Assembly: GCA_014859895.1 (NCBI GenBank)
Contig: JACZKS010000166.1
Coordinates: 53,170 to 117,169 of the forward strand
From: Rhodospirillales bacterium
GTDB lineage: Bacteria > Pseudomonadota > Alphaproteobacteria > Rhodospirillales > Shumkoniaceae
Length of the DNA: 64,000 nucleotides
Direction: 5' to 3'
A program made the position numbers and the translations under genes. Below the pieces are notes generated by a model. The model saw only the letters and a list, made by a program, of their open reading frames with translations. It was not told where the DNA came from and did no database searches. This document shows, piece after piece, positions 47,399 through 57,356 of the stretch. The first letter of the stretch is position 1, and each line of letters starts with the position of its first letter.

Positions 47399-49297
47399 TT
47401 ATTTCTCTTGGTGCAGGCGGGCGAGCAGCCCGTCGATGTCGTTGAGCAGCCGGCCCGACCGTTCGGTGGCCGTCTCGGCGGCGGTCCGCATGGCGTCGGC
47501 GACGCGGGCGGATTCGCCGGCCGCCCGGGTGATCCGCGAAATGGCGTTCGACAGCGTCAGGATGGCGGCGACCGCGCCTTCGGCGTTGCGCAGGATGTCG
47601 CGGGTGGCCGTGGTCTCGCCGTGGACCGATTGGGCGGCCATGCCGAGCGGGGCGCGCGCCGCTTCCATTGCCGCGCCGAGGGTTTCGAAGGCGGCGCTCT
47701 CCTCGGCGATCTGACGGGCCAGGGCGCCGATCTCGGCGGCGATCATCTCGACTTCCGGCTCGGCGTCGGCGGTGCCGGCGTGGTTGGTGCCGATGACGCT
47801 GTTAAGCGCCATCAGGCGGGTGCGCAGGGCGAGGCGGCCGATGTAGGCGACACGCTGCCCGACGGCGGCGGCATCGGCGGGCAGGCCGGCCTCGGCGCCG
47901 GCCTTGGGGTCGAGCACGGCAAGCCGGCGGTGGGTCTCGGCGATCGAGGCGTGCAGGGAGGAGGCGACGGTGGCCAGCCGGCGCAGGCTGGCGGTCGTTT
48001 CGCCGGAGGCGGCGGCGATGTCGCCGGCGTGACGCCCGGTATCGGTGGCGGCCTGGCCGGCGTCGGCGGCCAGCCGGCGGATCTCGGCGGCAGCGTCGGC
48101 GATCGTGGCGGCGGCGGCGCGCACGCGGGTGTCGATCTCGTCGAGCAGCCGCTTCCGGCTGGCCTGGCCTTGCAGCAGAAGGGCTTTCTCGCGCAATTCG
48201 CGGGCCCGGAGATGGGTGTCCGCCTCGGCGGCGGTGTCGCGCACCGCGCGTAGAGCCCTGGCGAGGTCGCCCACTTCGTCGCCGGCCGTGCTGATCGGGA
48301 TGAAGGTGGCCCGATGGCCGTCGGCCAACTGGCGGCCGGCCAGGGCGAGGCCGCGCAGCGGCCGGCTGATGCCGCGCGCCATCAGCAAGCCCAGGATGAG
48401 GAAGGCGGCGCCGATTCCAGCCGCGCCCGCATACATCAGGAACCGTGCCTGGCGCCGCTTGTCGACGGCCTCCGCGATGGCGGCGTCGGCCTCGTTGCGA
48501 AAGAAGCCGATCGCCTCCAGTCCCGGCTGCAGGTAGTCCAGGATCTCGTCGAGCCGGGCGGCTGCCATCTTTTGCCGGCTGCGCTCCTCCGTCTCGTCGA
48601 GAATCGCCGCAATGTAGGCGCTCATGCGCTCGGCGATTTCCACCGTCGTCCACTCGCCGAGGCGGGCCTGGGCGAGTTCGCGGTCGAATCCCTCGTGCCG
48701 AGCCCGCACCATATCGAGCCCGGCCTGTGCGTCACCCGCCAGAACCCGGCGCGCAAGCAGGTTGACGGCGAGCAGCTTGGCGGCCAGCGACTCGCGCCCG
48801 GGAACGGAGAGCATGGCGCCGACGGAAGCCAGAGCTTCCTCGGTGGCCGCGGTTAGCTTGTCGAGACGGATCGGCGGCCCGTCGCCTTCGATGTCGGCGA
48901 TTTTCCTGAATTCGTTGGCATGCTCGGCGATGCCGTCACGCACCGTATCGATGTGGCGGCGGATGGCGGCGGTCTCCGGCATGCCGTCCAGCATGCTCAG
49001 GACCGCCAGCAGGCGGGCCGATTGCTGGGCATAGGCATCGGCCGAGGCGCGGTCGCCGCGCGCCAGAAAGGCCGAGGCTCGGGCCCGCAGGTGGGCCTGG
49101 GCGGTTTCCGTTTCGTGGGAAAGCTCGTGGATGCGGGCCATGGTGTCGCGGCGTTCCAGGGCCGCCTGCGTGCGGATGTCGGCGACGGCGAAGACGCCAG
49201 CGGCGGCGGCGATGGCGATGAGTCCGAATCCGATCAGAAGGGAAAGCCGGGTGCCGACGCTGAGGTCGCGAAAGAACGAGGCAACGGCGTGGATCAT
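47399..49297 (-). CDS. MCP-like sensory protein with degenerate signalling tip
   Basis: A 632-residue membrane protein. TM1 is about residues 18-38, followed by a 240-residue helical periplasmic sensor, TM2, a HAMP domain (ISRPLRGLALAGRQLADGHR) and a cytoplasmic coiled coil. The hairpin tip reads LALRTRLMALNSVIGTNHAG where chemoreceptors have a Q-T-N-L-L-A-L-N-A-A-I-E-A-A-R-A block. The substitutions may weaken CheA/CheW binding. The start at 49297 begins just before the HAMP-type N-terminal anchor. Ligand unknown; convergent with pgk. Confidence 0.78.
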   Translation of the reverse strand: MIHAVASFFRDLSVGTRLSLLIGFGLIAIAAAAGVFAVADIRTQAALERRDTMARIHELSHETETAQAHLRARASAFLARGDRASADAYAQQSARLLAVLSMLDGMPETAAIRRHIDTVRDGIAEHANEFRKIADIEGDGPPIRLDKLTAATEEALASVGAMLSVPGRESLAAKLLAVNLLARRVLAGDAQAGLDMVRARHEGFDRELAQARLGEWTTVEIAERMSAYIAAILDETEERSRQKMAAARLDEILDYLQPGLEAIGFFRNEADAAIAEAVDKRRQARFLMYAGAAGIGAAFLILGLLMARGISRPLRGLALAGRQLADGHRATFIPISTAGDEVGDLARALRAVRDTAAEADTHLRARELREKALLLQGQASRKRLLDEIDTRVRAAAATIADAAAEIRRLAADAGQAATDTGRHAGDIAAASGETTASLRRLATVASSLHASIAETHRRLAVLDPKAGAEAGLPADAAAVGQRVAYIGRLALRTRLMALNSVIGTNHAGTADAEPEVEMIAAEIGALARQIAEESAAFETLGAAMEAARAPLGMAAQSVHGETTATRDILRNAEGAVAAILTLSNAISRITRAAGESARVADAMRTAAETATERSGRLLNDIDGLLARLHQEK

Positions 49298-49535
49298 GGA
49301 AAACGGCTTTCTTGCGGGAACGGGCGAGCCGCGGCGAAGAGCCGCGCGATCCACACATACCACACCGAGGCGCGGCACGGAACGGCGCGGCTTTCACGGC
49401 GCCAAAGCGGTTGACCGGCGGAGAGCCCCCGGCTAGCGTGGATCGACGCCTCGCACCACATCCGTTCACAACGAAAGACGAGGCAAGGGGACCATGAACC
49501 GGACGGACGGTTCAACAGCAGGGAGACTGAAGCAC

Positions 49536-50906
49536 ATGAAACGATTCACGTGGAAATCGGGCGTGGCTCTCCTCGCCGCCGGCTTCGCGGCAGGCGTGCT
49601 TGCGACGCCCGGTCCAGCCTTCGCGCTGGAAGACAAGGTGGTCATCGTCACTTCGTTCCCGAAGGACCTGACCGGGCCTTACAAGAAGGCGTTCGAGGCC
49701 AAGTTCCCCGGCACTACCGTCGAGATCCTCCAGAAGAACACCGCGGCGGCGGTCACCTACCTCCAGGAAACCGCCAAGGGCAATACGGTGGACTTGATGT
49801 GGGCGTCGGCTCCCGATGCCTTCGAGGTTCTCAAGAAGGCCGGGATGCTGACCAAGTACGCGCCCAAGGCCCAAGGCATCCCCGAGAAGGTCGGGTCCTA
49901 CCCGATTCATGATCCCGACGGCTACTACATGGGCTTCGCCGCGTCGGGTTACGGGATCATGTGGAACACCCGGTATCTTACGGGCAAAAATCTGCCGGTG
50001 GCCAAGGAATGGGACGACCTCAAGAAGGCCATCTATTTCGGGCACGTCGGCATGTCCTCGCCGTCGCGCTCCGGCACCACGCATCTGACGGTCGAGACCG
50101 TCCTGCAGGGCGAGGGCTGGGACAAGGGCTGGGCCACCTGGAAGGAAATCTCCGGCAACTTCAAGATGGTCACCGAACGCAGCTTCGGCGTTCCCGAAGG
50201 GGTCAACAGCGGCGACTTCGGCATCGGGCTGGTCATCGATTTCTTCGGCTTCTCGTCGAAGGCCACGGGCTTCCCGGTGGAGTTCGTCTATCCGACGGTG
50301 ACCACCCTGGTTCCGGCCAATATCGGCATCGTCAAGAACCCGCCGCATGGCCAGGCCGCCGAGGCCTTCGTCGAGTATCTGCTGTCGGTCGAGGGCCAGC
50401 AGTTGCTGCTCGACCCGGCGATCCAGCGCCTGCCGGTCAACCCGGCGACCTATGCCAAGGCGCCGGAAGGGTTTCCCAACCCCTTCAACGACAAGTCGAT
50501 CGGCGCCGCGGTCAAGTTTGACGTCGACAAGTCGGGGGCCCGCTACAACATCGTCAACAGCCTGTTCGACGTGCTGTTCACCTATCGGTTGGCCGATCTG
50601 ACCGCCGCCACCAAGGCCATTCACGCGGCCGACGCGGCGCTGGCCGGCAAGTCGAACGAAAAGGCGGCCGGGCTCATCAAGGAGGCCCGCGCGCTGCTCG
50701 ACAAGATGCCGATCTCCGAGGCCGAGGCGATTGACGATAAGTATCCGGGCGTCTTCACCTCCGACGTCTTCAAGGACCGCAAGAAGGCGGATACCAAAGT
50801 GCCGCCGCGCCAGGCCGAGATCGAAGAGAAGTGGGATGCCTTCGCACTCGCCAACTACAAGGCAGCCAAGGATAAGGCCGAACAGGCTCTGGCCCTTCTG
50901 AAGTAA
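49536..50906 (+). CDS. Iron(III)-type ABC transporter substrate-binding protein
   Basis: A 456-residue periplasmic protein with a signal peptide (KSGVALLAAGFAAGVLA, cleavage near AFALE). It has an AfuA/FbpA-type core (VVIVTSFPKDLTGPYKKAFE and SSPSRSGTTHLTVETVLQGE). The usual family length is about 340; the last 110 residues form a Lys/Ala-rich helical extension (LAGKSNEKAAGLIKEARALL). The start at 49536 follows GGGAGACTGAAGCAC. It leads a three-gene operon with a fused permease and an ATPase. Ferric iron is the default guess; phosphonate or thiamine-like substrates are possible. Confidence 0.82.
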   Translation: MKRFTWKSGVALLAAGFAAGVLATPGPAFALEDKVVIVTSFPKDLTGPYKKAFEAKFPGTTVEILQKNTAAAVTYLQETAKGNTVDLMWASAPDAFEVLKKAGMLTKYAPKAQGIPEKVGSYPIHDPDGYYMGFAASGYGIMWNTRYLTGKNLPVAKEWDDLKKAIYFGHVGMSSPSRSGTTHLTVETVLQGEGWDKGWATWKEISGNFKMVTERSFGVPEGVNSGDFGIGLVIDFFGFSSKATGFPVEFVYPTVTTLVPANIGIVKNPPHGQAAEAFVEYLLSVEGQQLLLDPAIQRLPVNPATYAKAPEGFPNPFNDKSIGAAVKFDVDKSGARYNIVNSLFDVLFTYRLADLTAATKAIHAADAALAGKSNEKAAGLIKEARALLDKMPISEAEAIDDKYPGVFTSDVFKDRKKADTKVPPRQAEIEEKWDAFALANYKAAKDKAEQALALLK

Positions 50907-50985
50907 GCCAACCACCGGCGTTGGGCCCGGTCTCCGCAGGGGACCGGGCCGGCGTCTTCGCGGAGCGCGGCGGCGCGTCCTATCC

Positions 50986-52716
50986 ATGCGCCGTCAGTCG
51001 GGCGAGGTCTTCGGCGTGATATCCGAGTTCAGAAAGCATCCCGGCCAGGCGGCGCTGATGGCGCTGATCTCGCTGTTCCTGTTCATCTTCCTGGTGGTGC
51101 CGGTGGTGCAGGTGGTGTTCGTCGCCTTCCTGGACGCCGGGACCGGCGAATTCACGCTGCTCAACTTCAAGGACTTCTTCAACACCGCGCTGTTCCGCGA
51201 ATCCTTCTGGAACTCGATCTACGTCGGCGTCATGTCGGTGGTATTGGCCTCGGCTTTCGCCATGCCGCTCGCCTACTTCACCTCGCGCTTCGAATTTCGC
51301 GGCGCCGTCATCATCCAGGGGCTGGGCATCATTCCACTGATCATGCCGCCCTTCGTCGGGGCGGTGGCCATGATGATGCTGTTCGGCCGCAACGGCAGCG
51401 TCAACCTGCTGCTCGAGGAATATTTCGGCATCAACATCCCCTTCATGGAGGGGTTGAACGGCGTCATCTTCGTCGAGAGCCTGCACTACTTCCCGTTCAT
51501 CCTGATCAACCTGTCGGCGGCGCTGCACAACATCGACCGCGCCATGGAGGAATCGGCCCAGAACCTGGGATGCTCGGGGCTTCGGCTGTACCGCCGCATC
51601 GTCCTGCCGCTGGCCATGCCGGGCTACATGGCGGGGGCCTCGCTGGTCTTCCTCAAGGTCTTCGACGACCTGGGCACGCCGCTGCTGCTCAACGTCAATT
51701 CGATGCTGGCGCCGCAGGCCTACCTGCGCATCGCCTCGATCGGCATCAAGGACCCGATGGGCTACGTCATCTCGGTCATCCTGGTGGTCATCGCGTTGGC
51801 CTCCATGTGGCTGGCCACCCTGGCGCTTCGCGGCAAGGACTACGCCACCGTGCAGAAGGGCGGCGGCGGCCTCGCCAAGCGGCGGATGCGCCCCATCGAG
51901 ATGGCCTTCGCCTGGGTCATCGTGGTGTTCATCATGGCCCTGGTGCTGGCTCCGCATTTCGGGCTGACACTGCTTTCCTTCGGCACCATCTGGTCCTACA
52001 GCGTGGTTCCCGACGCCTTCACGCTCAACCACTTCCGGGCGATCTTCGCCGAGACGCCCGAGTACATGACCAACACCGTCCTCTACTCGGGGCTCGCCGC
52101 GCTGATCGACGTGGTGCTGGGCACCGCGATTGCCTACATCGTGCTGCGTACCAAGCTGGCCGGCCGTCAGTGGCTGGACTACCTGGCGATGTCGGCGGTG
52201 GCGATACCGGGCCTCGTCATCGGCATCGGCTATCTGCGCGCATTCTATGACATTGAGGTGCCCGGCCTGGGCGGCCAGGCGTTCGGCACCTGGTGGGTGG
52301 CCATCGTCATCGCATTGGCGATACGCCGTCTTCCCTATGCGCTGCGGGCCTGCTCGGCGGCGCTCCAGCAGGTCAGCGTATCGCTCGAGGAATCGGCCGA
52401 AAGCCTTGGTGCCAACAAGATGAAGACGGTCTATCGCATCGTCGTGCCGCTGATGGCCGGCGGCATCCTGGCCGGCTTCGTCACCAGCTTCGCCACCGCG
52501 GCGGTGGAACTGGGCATGACCCTGATGCTGGTGTCGAAGCATTCCGACGGCCCGCTTGCCTACGGCATCTACGTTTACATGCAAAGCGCCGCCGGGCGGG
52601 GACCGGGCGCCGCGCTGGGCATTTTCGCCGTGCTGGTGGTCGGCCTGTGCACCTTCCTGTCGCACCTTTTCGTCGATCGTCGCCAGCGCAAGCTCGGCAT
52701 GACGCAAGCCAAATGA
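50986..52716 (+). CDS. Fused ABC transporter permease (FbpB type)
   Basis: A 576-residue inner-membrane protein with two homologous permease halves, each about six transmembrane segments. EAA loops are EESAQNLGCSGLRLYRRIVL (first half) and EESAESLGANKMKTVYRIVV (second half), the sites that contact the ATPase. The fused arrangement is typical of iron(III) importers of the FbpB/AfuB type. It begins 80 nt after the binding protein. The C-terminus overlaps a possible early start of the ATPase. Confidence 0.92.
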   Translation: MRRQSGEVFGVISEFRKHPGQAALMALISLFLFIFLVVPVVQVVFVAFLDAGTGEFTLLNFKDFFNTALFRESFWNSIYVGVMSVVLASAFAMPLAYFTSRFEFRGAVIIQGLGIIPLIMPPFVGAVAMMMLFGRNGSVNLLLEEYFGINIPFMEGLNGVIFVESLHYFPFILINLSAALHNIDRAMEESAQNLGCSGLRLYRRIVLPLAMPGYMAGASLVFLKVFDDLGTPLLLNVNSMLAPQAYLRIASIGIKDPMGYVISVILVVIALASMWLATLALRGKDYATVQKGGGGLAKRRMRPIEMAFAWVIVVFIMALVLAPHFGLTLLSFGTIWSYSVVPDAFTLNHFRAIFAETPEYMTNTVLYSGLAALIDVVLGTAIAYIVLRTKLAGRQWLDYLAMSAVAIPGLVIGIGYLRAFYDIEVPGLGGQAFGTWWVAIVIALAIRRLPYALRACSAALQQVSVSLEESAESLGANKMKTVYRIVVPLMAGGILAGFVTSFATAAVELGMTLMLVSKHSDGPLAYGIYVYMQSAAGRGPGAALGIFAVLVVGLCTFLSHLFVDRRQRKLGMTQAK

Positions 52717-52730
52717 ATGAGGATCGAACG

Positions 52731-53834
52731 ATGACCACCTCGCAGCAGCAGGCCGGACGCGCAACCGCGGTGGGCGTGACGATCGAGAACGTCAACCTGT
52801 CCTTCGGCAAGACCCACGTGCTGAAGGGCATCGATCTTAAGATCGAGCCCGGCGAGTTCTTTGCCTTTCTCGGCCCCTCGGGTTGCGGCAAGACCACCCT
52901 GTTGCGCCTGATTGCCGGCTTCGAGACGGCACAGTCCGGCCGCGTCGTCATCGGTGGCTCCGACGTCGCCCACCTGCCCCCGTGGCGGCGCAACGTCGGC
53001 ATGGTGTTCCAGAGCTACGCCCTGTGGCCGCACATGACGGTGAGGAAGAACGTCGCCTTCGGGCTGGAGGAGCGGCGCGTGCCGCGGGCCGAGATCAATC
53101 GGCGCGTGGATGCCGCGCTCGAAACCGTCGGCCTCAAGGAGTACGCCGATCGGCGCCCGTCGCAGCTGTCCGGCGGCCAGCAGCAGCGGGTGGCGCTGGC
53201 CCGCACCATCGTCATCGAGCCCCAGGTGCTGCTGCTCGACGAGCCGCTGTCCAACCTCGACGCCAAGCTGCGCGTGCAGATGCGCCGCGAGCTGCGCCAG
53301 CTGCAGCGCAAGCTGTCGCTGACCACCATCTTCGTCACCCACGACCAGGAGGAGGCCAACACCACCTCGGACCGCATCGCCGTCATCGACAACGGCATCG
53401 TCCAGCAGGTGGGTTCGCCGACCGAGCTTTATGACAACCCGGCGAATCTCTTCGTCGCCAACTTCCTGGGTGTCGCCAACGTGGTGCCCGGCGCCGTGGC
53501 AAGCGAGGCGGGGCGGCTGGTCTTCAAGTCCGACGACGGCGCCGTCCGGGTGCCGATCGGCGAGACCGGCCGGGCTGCCAGCCACATCGTCTTCCGCCCG
53601 CAGAACCTGTTGATCCGTCCCGCCGACGCGCCGGTTCCCGAGCGCATGACCCGGTTGGCCGGAACCGTGGACCACGCCGAGTTCCTGGGTGGCGTCGTGC
53701 GCTACCGGGTGGCGGTCGGCGGCCATTTCGTGCTGGTTGACGCGGCCCATCAGCGGGGCGAGGGGGCGATGGGCGAGGGGGCGCCGGTCAATCTCTTCCT
53801 CAACGACGACCTGATCATCGGCCTTACGCAATGA
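52731..53834 (+). CDS. ABC transporter ATPase (FbpC/PotA type)
   Basis: A 367-residue ATPase. It has Walker [11 protein letters not shown]-loop [12 protein letters not shown], signature [13 protein letters not shown] and Walker [17 protein letters not shown]-type C-terminal domain follows (residues 250-367). The start at 52731 is preceded by GAGGATCGAACG; an ATG at 52713 overlapping the permease stop is the alternative. It completes the three-gene importer. Confidence 0.93.
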   Translation: MTTSQQQAGRATAVGVTIENVNLSFGKTHVLKGIDLKIEPGEFFAFLGPSGCGKTTLLRLIAGFETAQSGRVVIGGSDVAHLPPWRRNVGMVFQSYALWPHMTVRKNVAFGLEERRVPRAEINRRVDAALETVGLKEYADRRPSQLSGGQQQRVALARTIVIEPQVLLLDEPLSNLDAKLRVQMRRELRQLQRKLSLTTIFVTHDQEEANTTSDRIAVIDNGIVQQVGSPTELYDNPANLFVANFLGVANVVPGAVASEAGRLVFKSDDGAVRVPIGETGRAASHIVFRPQNLLIRPADAPVPERMTRLAGTVDHAEFLGGVVRYRVAVGGHFVLVDAAHQRGEGAMGEGAPVNLFLNDDLIIGLTQ

Positions 53835-53892
53835 CTCGTTGTCTACCGTTTTAAGTCTTGCCCGCGAGGAAGGGCCGCGCCACACTGGCGCC

Positions 53893-54432
53893 ATGCCAAC
53901 CCAGAGGAAAGCAGGGCCTTCGGTCGAATGCGTTCCCGAAGGTGACACCCGGCTACGGCTGGTGTGTCCCGATTGCGGCTATATCGCCTATGACAACCCC
54001 AAGATCGTCGTCGGCGCCGTCTGCACGCTGGGCGCGCAGGTCCTGCTGTGCCGGCGCGCCATCGAGCCCCGCCGCGGCTTCTGGACGGCGCCGGCCGGCT
54101 TCCTTGAGATGGGCGAGAGCATGGCGGCGGGCGCGGCGCGCGAAACCTGGGAAGAGGCCTGCGCCCAGGTGGAGATCGGCGCCCTGCTTGGCATCTACGA
54201 AGTGCCGCGCATCGGCCAGATCCACGCCTTCTATCACGCCCGTCTGACGGCGCCGGATTTCGCCCCCGGCGTCGAGAGCCAGGAGGTGGCGCTGTTCGCC
54301 TGGAAGGATGTTCCGTGGGCCGAGCTCGCCTTTCCCAGCGTCATCTGGGCATTGAAGCAGGCGAGCGGGGTCGGGCCCGTGCTGGCCGTGGCCCCCGACG
54401 ATTCGTGGCCGCATGGCGGTTTCGACGATTGA
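53893..54432 (+). CDS. NUDIX hydrolase
   Basis: A 179-residue NUDIX hydrolase. The Nudix box is [20 protein letters not shown] with a final AC in place of the common TG, and keeps the metal-binding Glu residues. An N-terminal half-zinc-ribbon ([13 protein letters not shown]) resembles NudC-like enzymes. The start at 53893 is preferred over an in-frame TTG at 53839. It stands between the importer operon and a 74-residue gene. The substrate is a nucleoside diphosphate derivative of unknown kind. Confidence 0.87.
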   Translation: MPTQRKAGPSVECVPEGDTRLRLVCPDCGYIAYDNPKIVVGAVCTLGAQVLLCRRAIEPRRGFWTAPAGFLEMGESMAAGAARETWEEACAQVEIGALLGIYEVPRIGQIHAFYHARLTAPDFAPGVESQEVALFAWKDVPWAELAFPSVIWALKQASGVGPVLAVAPDDSWPHGGFDD

Positions 54433-54478
54433 GATTTTTTGACGGTCCGTTAACCTTTTTCCCTTAGCCTCTGGCGCC

Positions 54479-54703
54479 ATGACAGACGCCTCCACCCTCT
54501 CCGGTCTCGCCGTCAGCTCCTCGGGCAGGCGCCCCGCCGTCTATGCCGAGGCGCGCGAGGTCGGCTTCCGCGCCCGCGTCGCCCGCAACGGCGATTCGCC
54601 GGCCGTGCAGAACGCCCTGGAACGCCTGGACAAGGCGCTTGCCTCGGGGCAGCCGCTGACCCGCGAGGTGCCGCGCGGCTATTACGTCAACATCCTGGTT
54701 TAG
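54479..54703 (+). CDS. Small hypothetical protein
   Basis: A 74-residue, mostly polar protein (SGRRPAVYAEAREVGFRARV and VPRGYYVNILV). It lacks a signal peptide or membrane segment. Position between NUDIX and ychJ genes on the same strand, and its clean codon use, suggest a real gene. No function recognised. Confidence 0.6.
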   Translation: MTDASTLSGLAVSSSGRRPAVYAEAREVGFRARVARNGDSPAVQNALERLDKALASGQPLTREVPRGYYVNILV

Positions 54704-54784
54704 CCGGGCGAAGGCCATTTCCCCTTCCGGCAAACGGAGGTACCCTTCCGGCCATTCGGCGTCGGCAGAGAAGGACCCCGTTCC

Positions 54785-55267
54785 ATGACGTTGTGCCCCT
54801 GCGGTTCCCATAAGAATATCGACGACTGTTGCGCGCCCTTTCTTGCCGGGGCTCCGGCGCCCACGGCGCTGGCCTTGATGCGGTCGCGCTATACCGCCTA
54901 CGTCAAGGGCGACATCGGCTATCTCGCCGAAACCCTGGCCGCCGACATCCGCGACGAGTTCGATCAGGTGGAGGCCGAACAGACGGCCGGCGCGGCGAAA
55001 TGGCATGGGCTGGAAATCCGCGCCGTCACCGGCGGCGGCGAGGCCGACGATGACGGCACGGTCGAGTTCATGGCGCGCTTCAGCCTGCACGGCCAGCAGC
55101 ACGTGCAGCACGAGCGGGCGACCTTCGCCCGCGAGGGCGGGCTGTGGCGCTGTACGGGCGGCGAAGTGAACCCGAAGGAACCGCCCCGCCAGGTCGTCAA
55201 GGTCGGCCGCAACGACCCCTGCCCGTGCGGTTCGGGCAAGAAGCACAAGAAGTGTTGCGGCGCCTGA
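54785..55267 (+). CDS. ychJ: YchJ-like SEC-C protein
   Basis: A 160-residue protein with zinc-binding SEC-C motifs at both ends. [13 protein letters not shown] lies at the N-terminus and [13 protein letters not shown] at the C-terminus. Between them is an NTF2-like YchJ middle domain ([20 protein letters not shown]). SEC-C motifs are shared with SecA. The role of YchJ is not established. It is followed 4 nt later by a YkgJ-type gene. Confidence 0.9.
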   Translation: MTLCPCGSHKNIDDCCAPFLAGAPAPTALALMRSRYTAYVKGDIGYLAETLAADIRDEFDQVEAEQTAGAAKWHGLEIRAVTGGGEADDDGTVEFMARFSLHGQQHVQHERATFAREGGLWRCTGGEVNPKEPPRQVVKVGRNDPCPCGSGKKHKKCCGA

Positions 55268-55271
55268 TGCG

Positions 55272-56072
55272 ATGGAGCGGCGGTTCGCGTGCACGGCCTG
55301 CGGCAAGTGTTGTTCCGGCCGGCTGCCGCTGACGCTCAAGGATGCGCTTGCCCATGCCGGTCGCTTTCCCCTGGCCATGCTGTGGACGGTCGTCCGGCCG
55401 GGGGCGAAATCCTTCGCGCTGACGGCCCGCCTCGGCACGGAGGTGAGGCTCGGAAAACGCAAGTCCATTGCCGTGCAGATCACCCCCGTTTCCTATTTGC
55501 CGCCCTTGATGGCCTGTCCCGCGCTCGCCGCCGACGGCCTCCTGTGCACCATCCATGCGGAAAAGCCGCTACGCTGCCGGGCCATGCCGTTTTATCCCTA
55601 CCGCGAGGAACGGGACCAAGCCGACCTGCTGGTGCCCCGGCCGGGCTGGCTCTGCGACACCTCGGAAGCGGCGCCCGTCGTCTATCGGGACCATGAAATC
55701 GTCGGCCGCGAGGATTTCGACCGCGAACGGCAAGATCTTGTCGAGCAGGCGCCGGTGCTCAAGGCCTACGCCGACCGGCTGCTGGCCATGGCGCCCAATG
55801 TGACGGCGGCGCTGGAGCAGGCGGCGAACAAGCCGCAGGGCGGCTATGTCGTGCTCGGTTTCTCCGCCGTGCTGGCCCGGCTTGGCCAGATCGATGTCGT
55901 CACCTTCGCCCGCCGGCAGCTTCCAGTGTTGAGCGACTTCGCGGCGAGGACGGCCGGACTTTCGGCTGCCGGAGAGTTTCACCGCTATTACCGCGACAGC
56001 GCCGCTGGAATGGAACGGCTCCTTGCCCGGCACAGCCAGGGCGCCGGGACGAAGGGCAATAGCGGCGGGTAG
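55272..56072 (+). CDS. YkgJ-family cysteine-cluster protein
   Basis: A 266-residue protein with the N-terminal CxxCGxCC motif (CTACGKCCSG). Later cysteines in CPALAADGLLCTIHAEKPLRC match the Fe-S or zinc cluster pattern of the YkgJ family. The C-terminal half is helical and not recognised. It starts 4 nt after ychJ, suggesting coupling. Function unknown; a metal-cluster protein role is inferred. Confidence 0.85.
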   Translation: MERRFACTACGKCCSGRLPLTLKDALAHAGRFPLAMLWTVVRPGAKSFALTARLGTEVRLGKRKSIAVQITPVSYLPPLMACPALAADGLLCTIHAEKPLRCRAMPFYPYREERDQADLLVPRPGWLCDTSEAAPVVYRDHEIVGREDFDRERQDLVEQAPVLKAYADRLLAMAPNVTAALEQAANKPQGGYVVLGFSAVLARLGQIDVVTFARRQLPVLSDFAARTAGLSAAGEFHRYYRDSAAGMERLLARHSQGAGTKGNSGG

Positions 56073-56201
56073 CAGCTTGCGCCTCATGGTGCGCCAAGGC
56101 GCTCTGTGGCCTGCGCGCGGGTTCTTTGGGCCGTCGCCTTGGCGCGGCGGGTTCCGGCGTGCTAAGTTTGCAGCGAACCCACACGAGCCAGGAACCATTG
56201 A

Positions 56202-56393
56202 ATGCCCACCCATGCCGAAATCGCTGCCACCCTGTTGAAGGCGGCGGCCAAGTTCTTCCGCGACGTGGCTTCCCAGAATCCCGAGGTCGGCGAGCAGATG
56301 CTGACCAACGCCGATACATACGACACGGTGGCCGAACTGGTGCGCAAGGACCCGACCGGCGGTACCGAGCCGGACGCCATGGCCGTCGACTGA
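56202..56393 (+). CDS. Small hypothetical protein
   Basis: A 63-residue, acidic and helical protein (HAEIAATLLKAAAKFFRDVA and VGEQMLTNADTYDTVAELVR). An AGGAACC site lies 8 nt before the ATG. Its codon use is consistent with neighbours. It overlaps nothing real on the other strand. Not recognised. Confidence 0.6.
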   Translation: MPTHAEIAATLLKAAAKFFRDVASQNPEVGEQMLTNADTYDTVAELVRKDPTGGTEPDAMAVD

Positions 56394-56405
56394 GGGCCTG
56401 TCCGC

Positions 56406-57260
56406 CTATCCCGCCGTTTGCAGGACGATCAGCCCGGCCGCGATGACGACGGCGGCCGCGATCCGGCGAGCCCCGAACGATTCCTTGAGCGCGACGGCGC
56501 CGATCAGCGCGGCGAACAGCACCGAGGTTTCGCGCAGCGCCGAGACATAGGCCAGCGCCCCCTGGCTCATAGCATAGAGCACGATGGCGTAGCCCAGCGC
56601 GGCCAGCAGGCCGGCGACGGTTCCCGGCCGCCAGGCGAGGCCGAGGTCGCGCCCGAGGGAATGACGGCGGCAGGCGACGGTGATGGCGCAAAAGGGCAGG
56701 CCAGACAGCAAAAACAGCCAGGCCGCGTAGGTGATCGGCGCCGTCGAGGCGCGCACGCCCAGGCCGTCGACGAGCGTATAGGCGGCGATGAACAGAGCGG
56801 TCGCGAAAGCCAGCCCGGCCGCCCGTGCCGCCCCCGGCGCCAGCCGCCCGGTGTGCGCCAGGCTGGCGATGCCGACCGAAATGAGTCCGATGCCGGCCAA
56901 TCCCCCCGCCGTCGGCGTCTCGGCGGCGAACGCCGCGCCGAGCCCAGCCACCAGCAGCGGCGCCGAGCCGCGGGCCAGCGGATAGACATGGCCGAGGTCG
57001 CCGTTCTGGTAGGCCTTCATCAGGAAGAAGAAATAGCCGTTGTGGATGACTGCCGAGGCCAGCATGAAGGGCCACGCGTCGGCAGCCATCGGCGCCAGGA
57101 AGGGCAGTACGGCGGCGGCCACGAGCGTGCCCACCGCCTGGGTGACGGCGAAAACGGCGACCTTGTCGCCGCTGCCCTTGGCCAGCCCGTTCCAGGCGGC
57201 ATGCATGAAGGCGGCGGCAAGCACCAAGACGACAAGGTGCGGCTGAAGGGACATGGACAT
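56406..57260 (-). CDS. EamA-family (DMT) transporter
   Basis: A 284-residue membrane protein with ten predicted helices in two EamA repeats. Each ends in characteristic small-residue-rich helices (GLAGIGLISVGIASL and RRIAAAVVIAAGLIV). Family members export metabolites or amino acids; substrate unknown. The start at 57260 is the first ATG after a possible TTG at 57269. A 27-bp inverted repeat lies upstream. Confidence 0.9.
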   Translation of the reverse strand: MSMSLQPHLVVLVLAAAFMHAAWNGLAKGSGDKVAVFAVTQAVGTLVAAAVLPFLAPMAADAWPFMLASAVIHNGYFFFLMKAYQNGDLGHVYPLARGSAPLLVAGLGAAFAAETPTAGGLAGIGLISVGIASLAHTGRLAPGAARAAGLAFATALFIAAYTLVDGLGVRASTAPITYAAWLFLLSGLPFCAITVACRRHSLGRDLGLAWRPGTVAGLLAALGYAIVLYAMSQGALAYVSALRETSVLFAALIGAVALKESFGARRIAAAVVIAAGLIVLQTAG

Positions 57261-57280
57261 GGAATTCAAGCCCCGCCTCT

Positions 57281-57345
57281 TAATTTCGGGGACGCCTTAC
57301 TTAATTCTCGAATTCTTGGAATTAAGTAAGGCGTCCCCGAAATTA
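57281..57345. repeat. Perfect 27-bp inverted repeat (REP/MITE-like)
   Basis: Arms at 57281-57307 and 57319-57345 are perfect reverse complements with an 11-nt loop. The arm core is GGGGACGCCTTACTTAATTC. A near repeat of the right edge (CGAAATTA) follows at 57339-57357. The form and wording resemble REP/REPIN-type elements moved by REP-associated transposases, from memory. It lies between the EamA start and the ftsY stop, where it may also insulate transcription. Confidence 0.8.
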
Positions 57346-57356
57346 CCCGAAATTAC

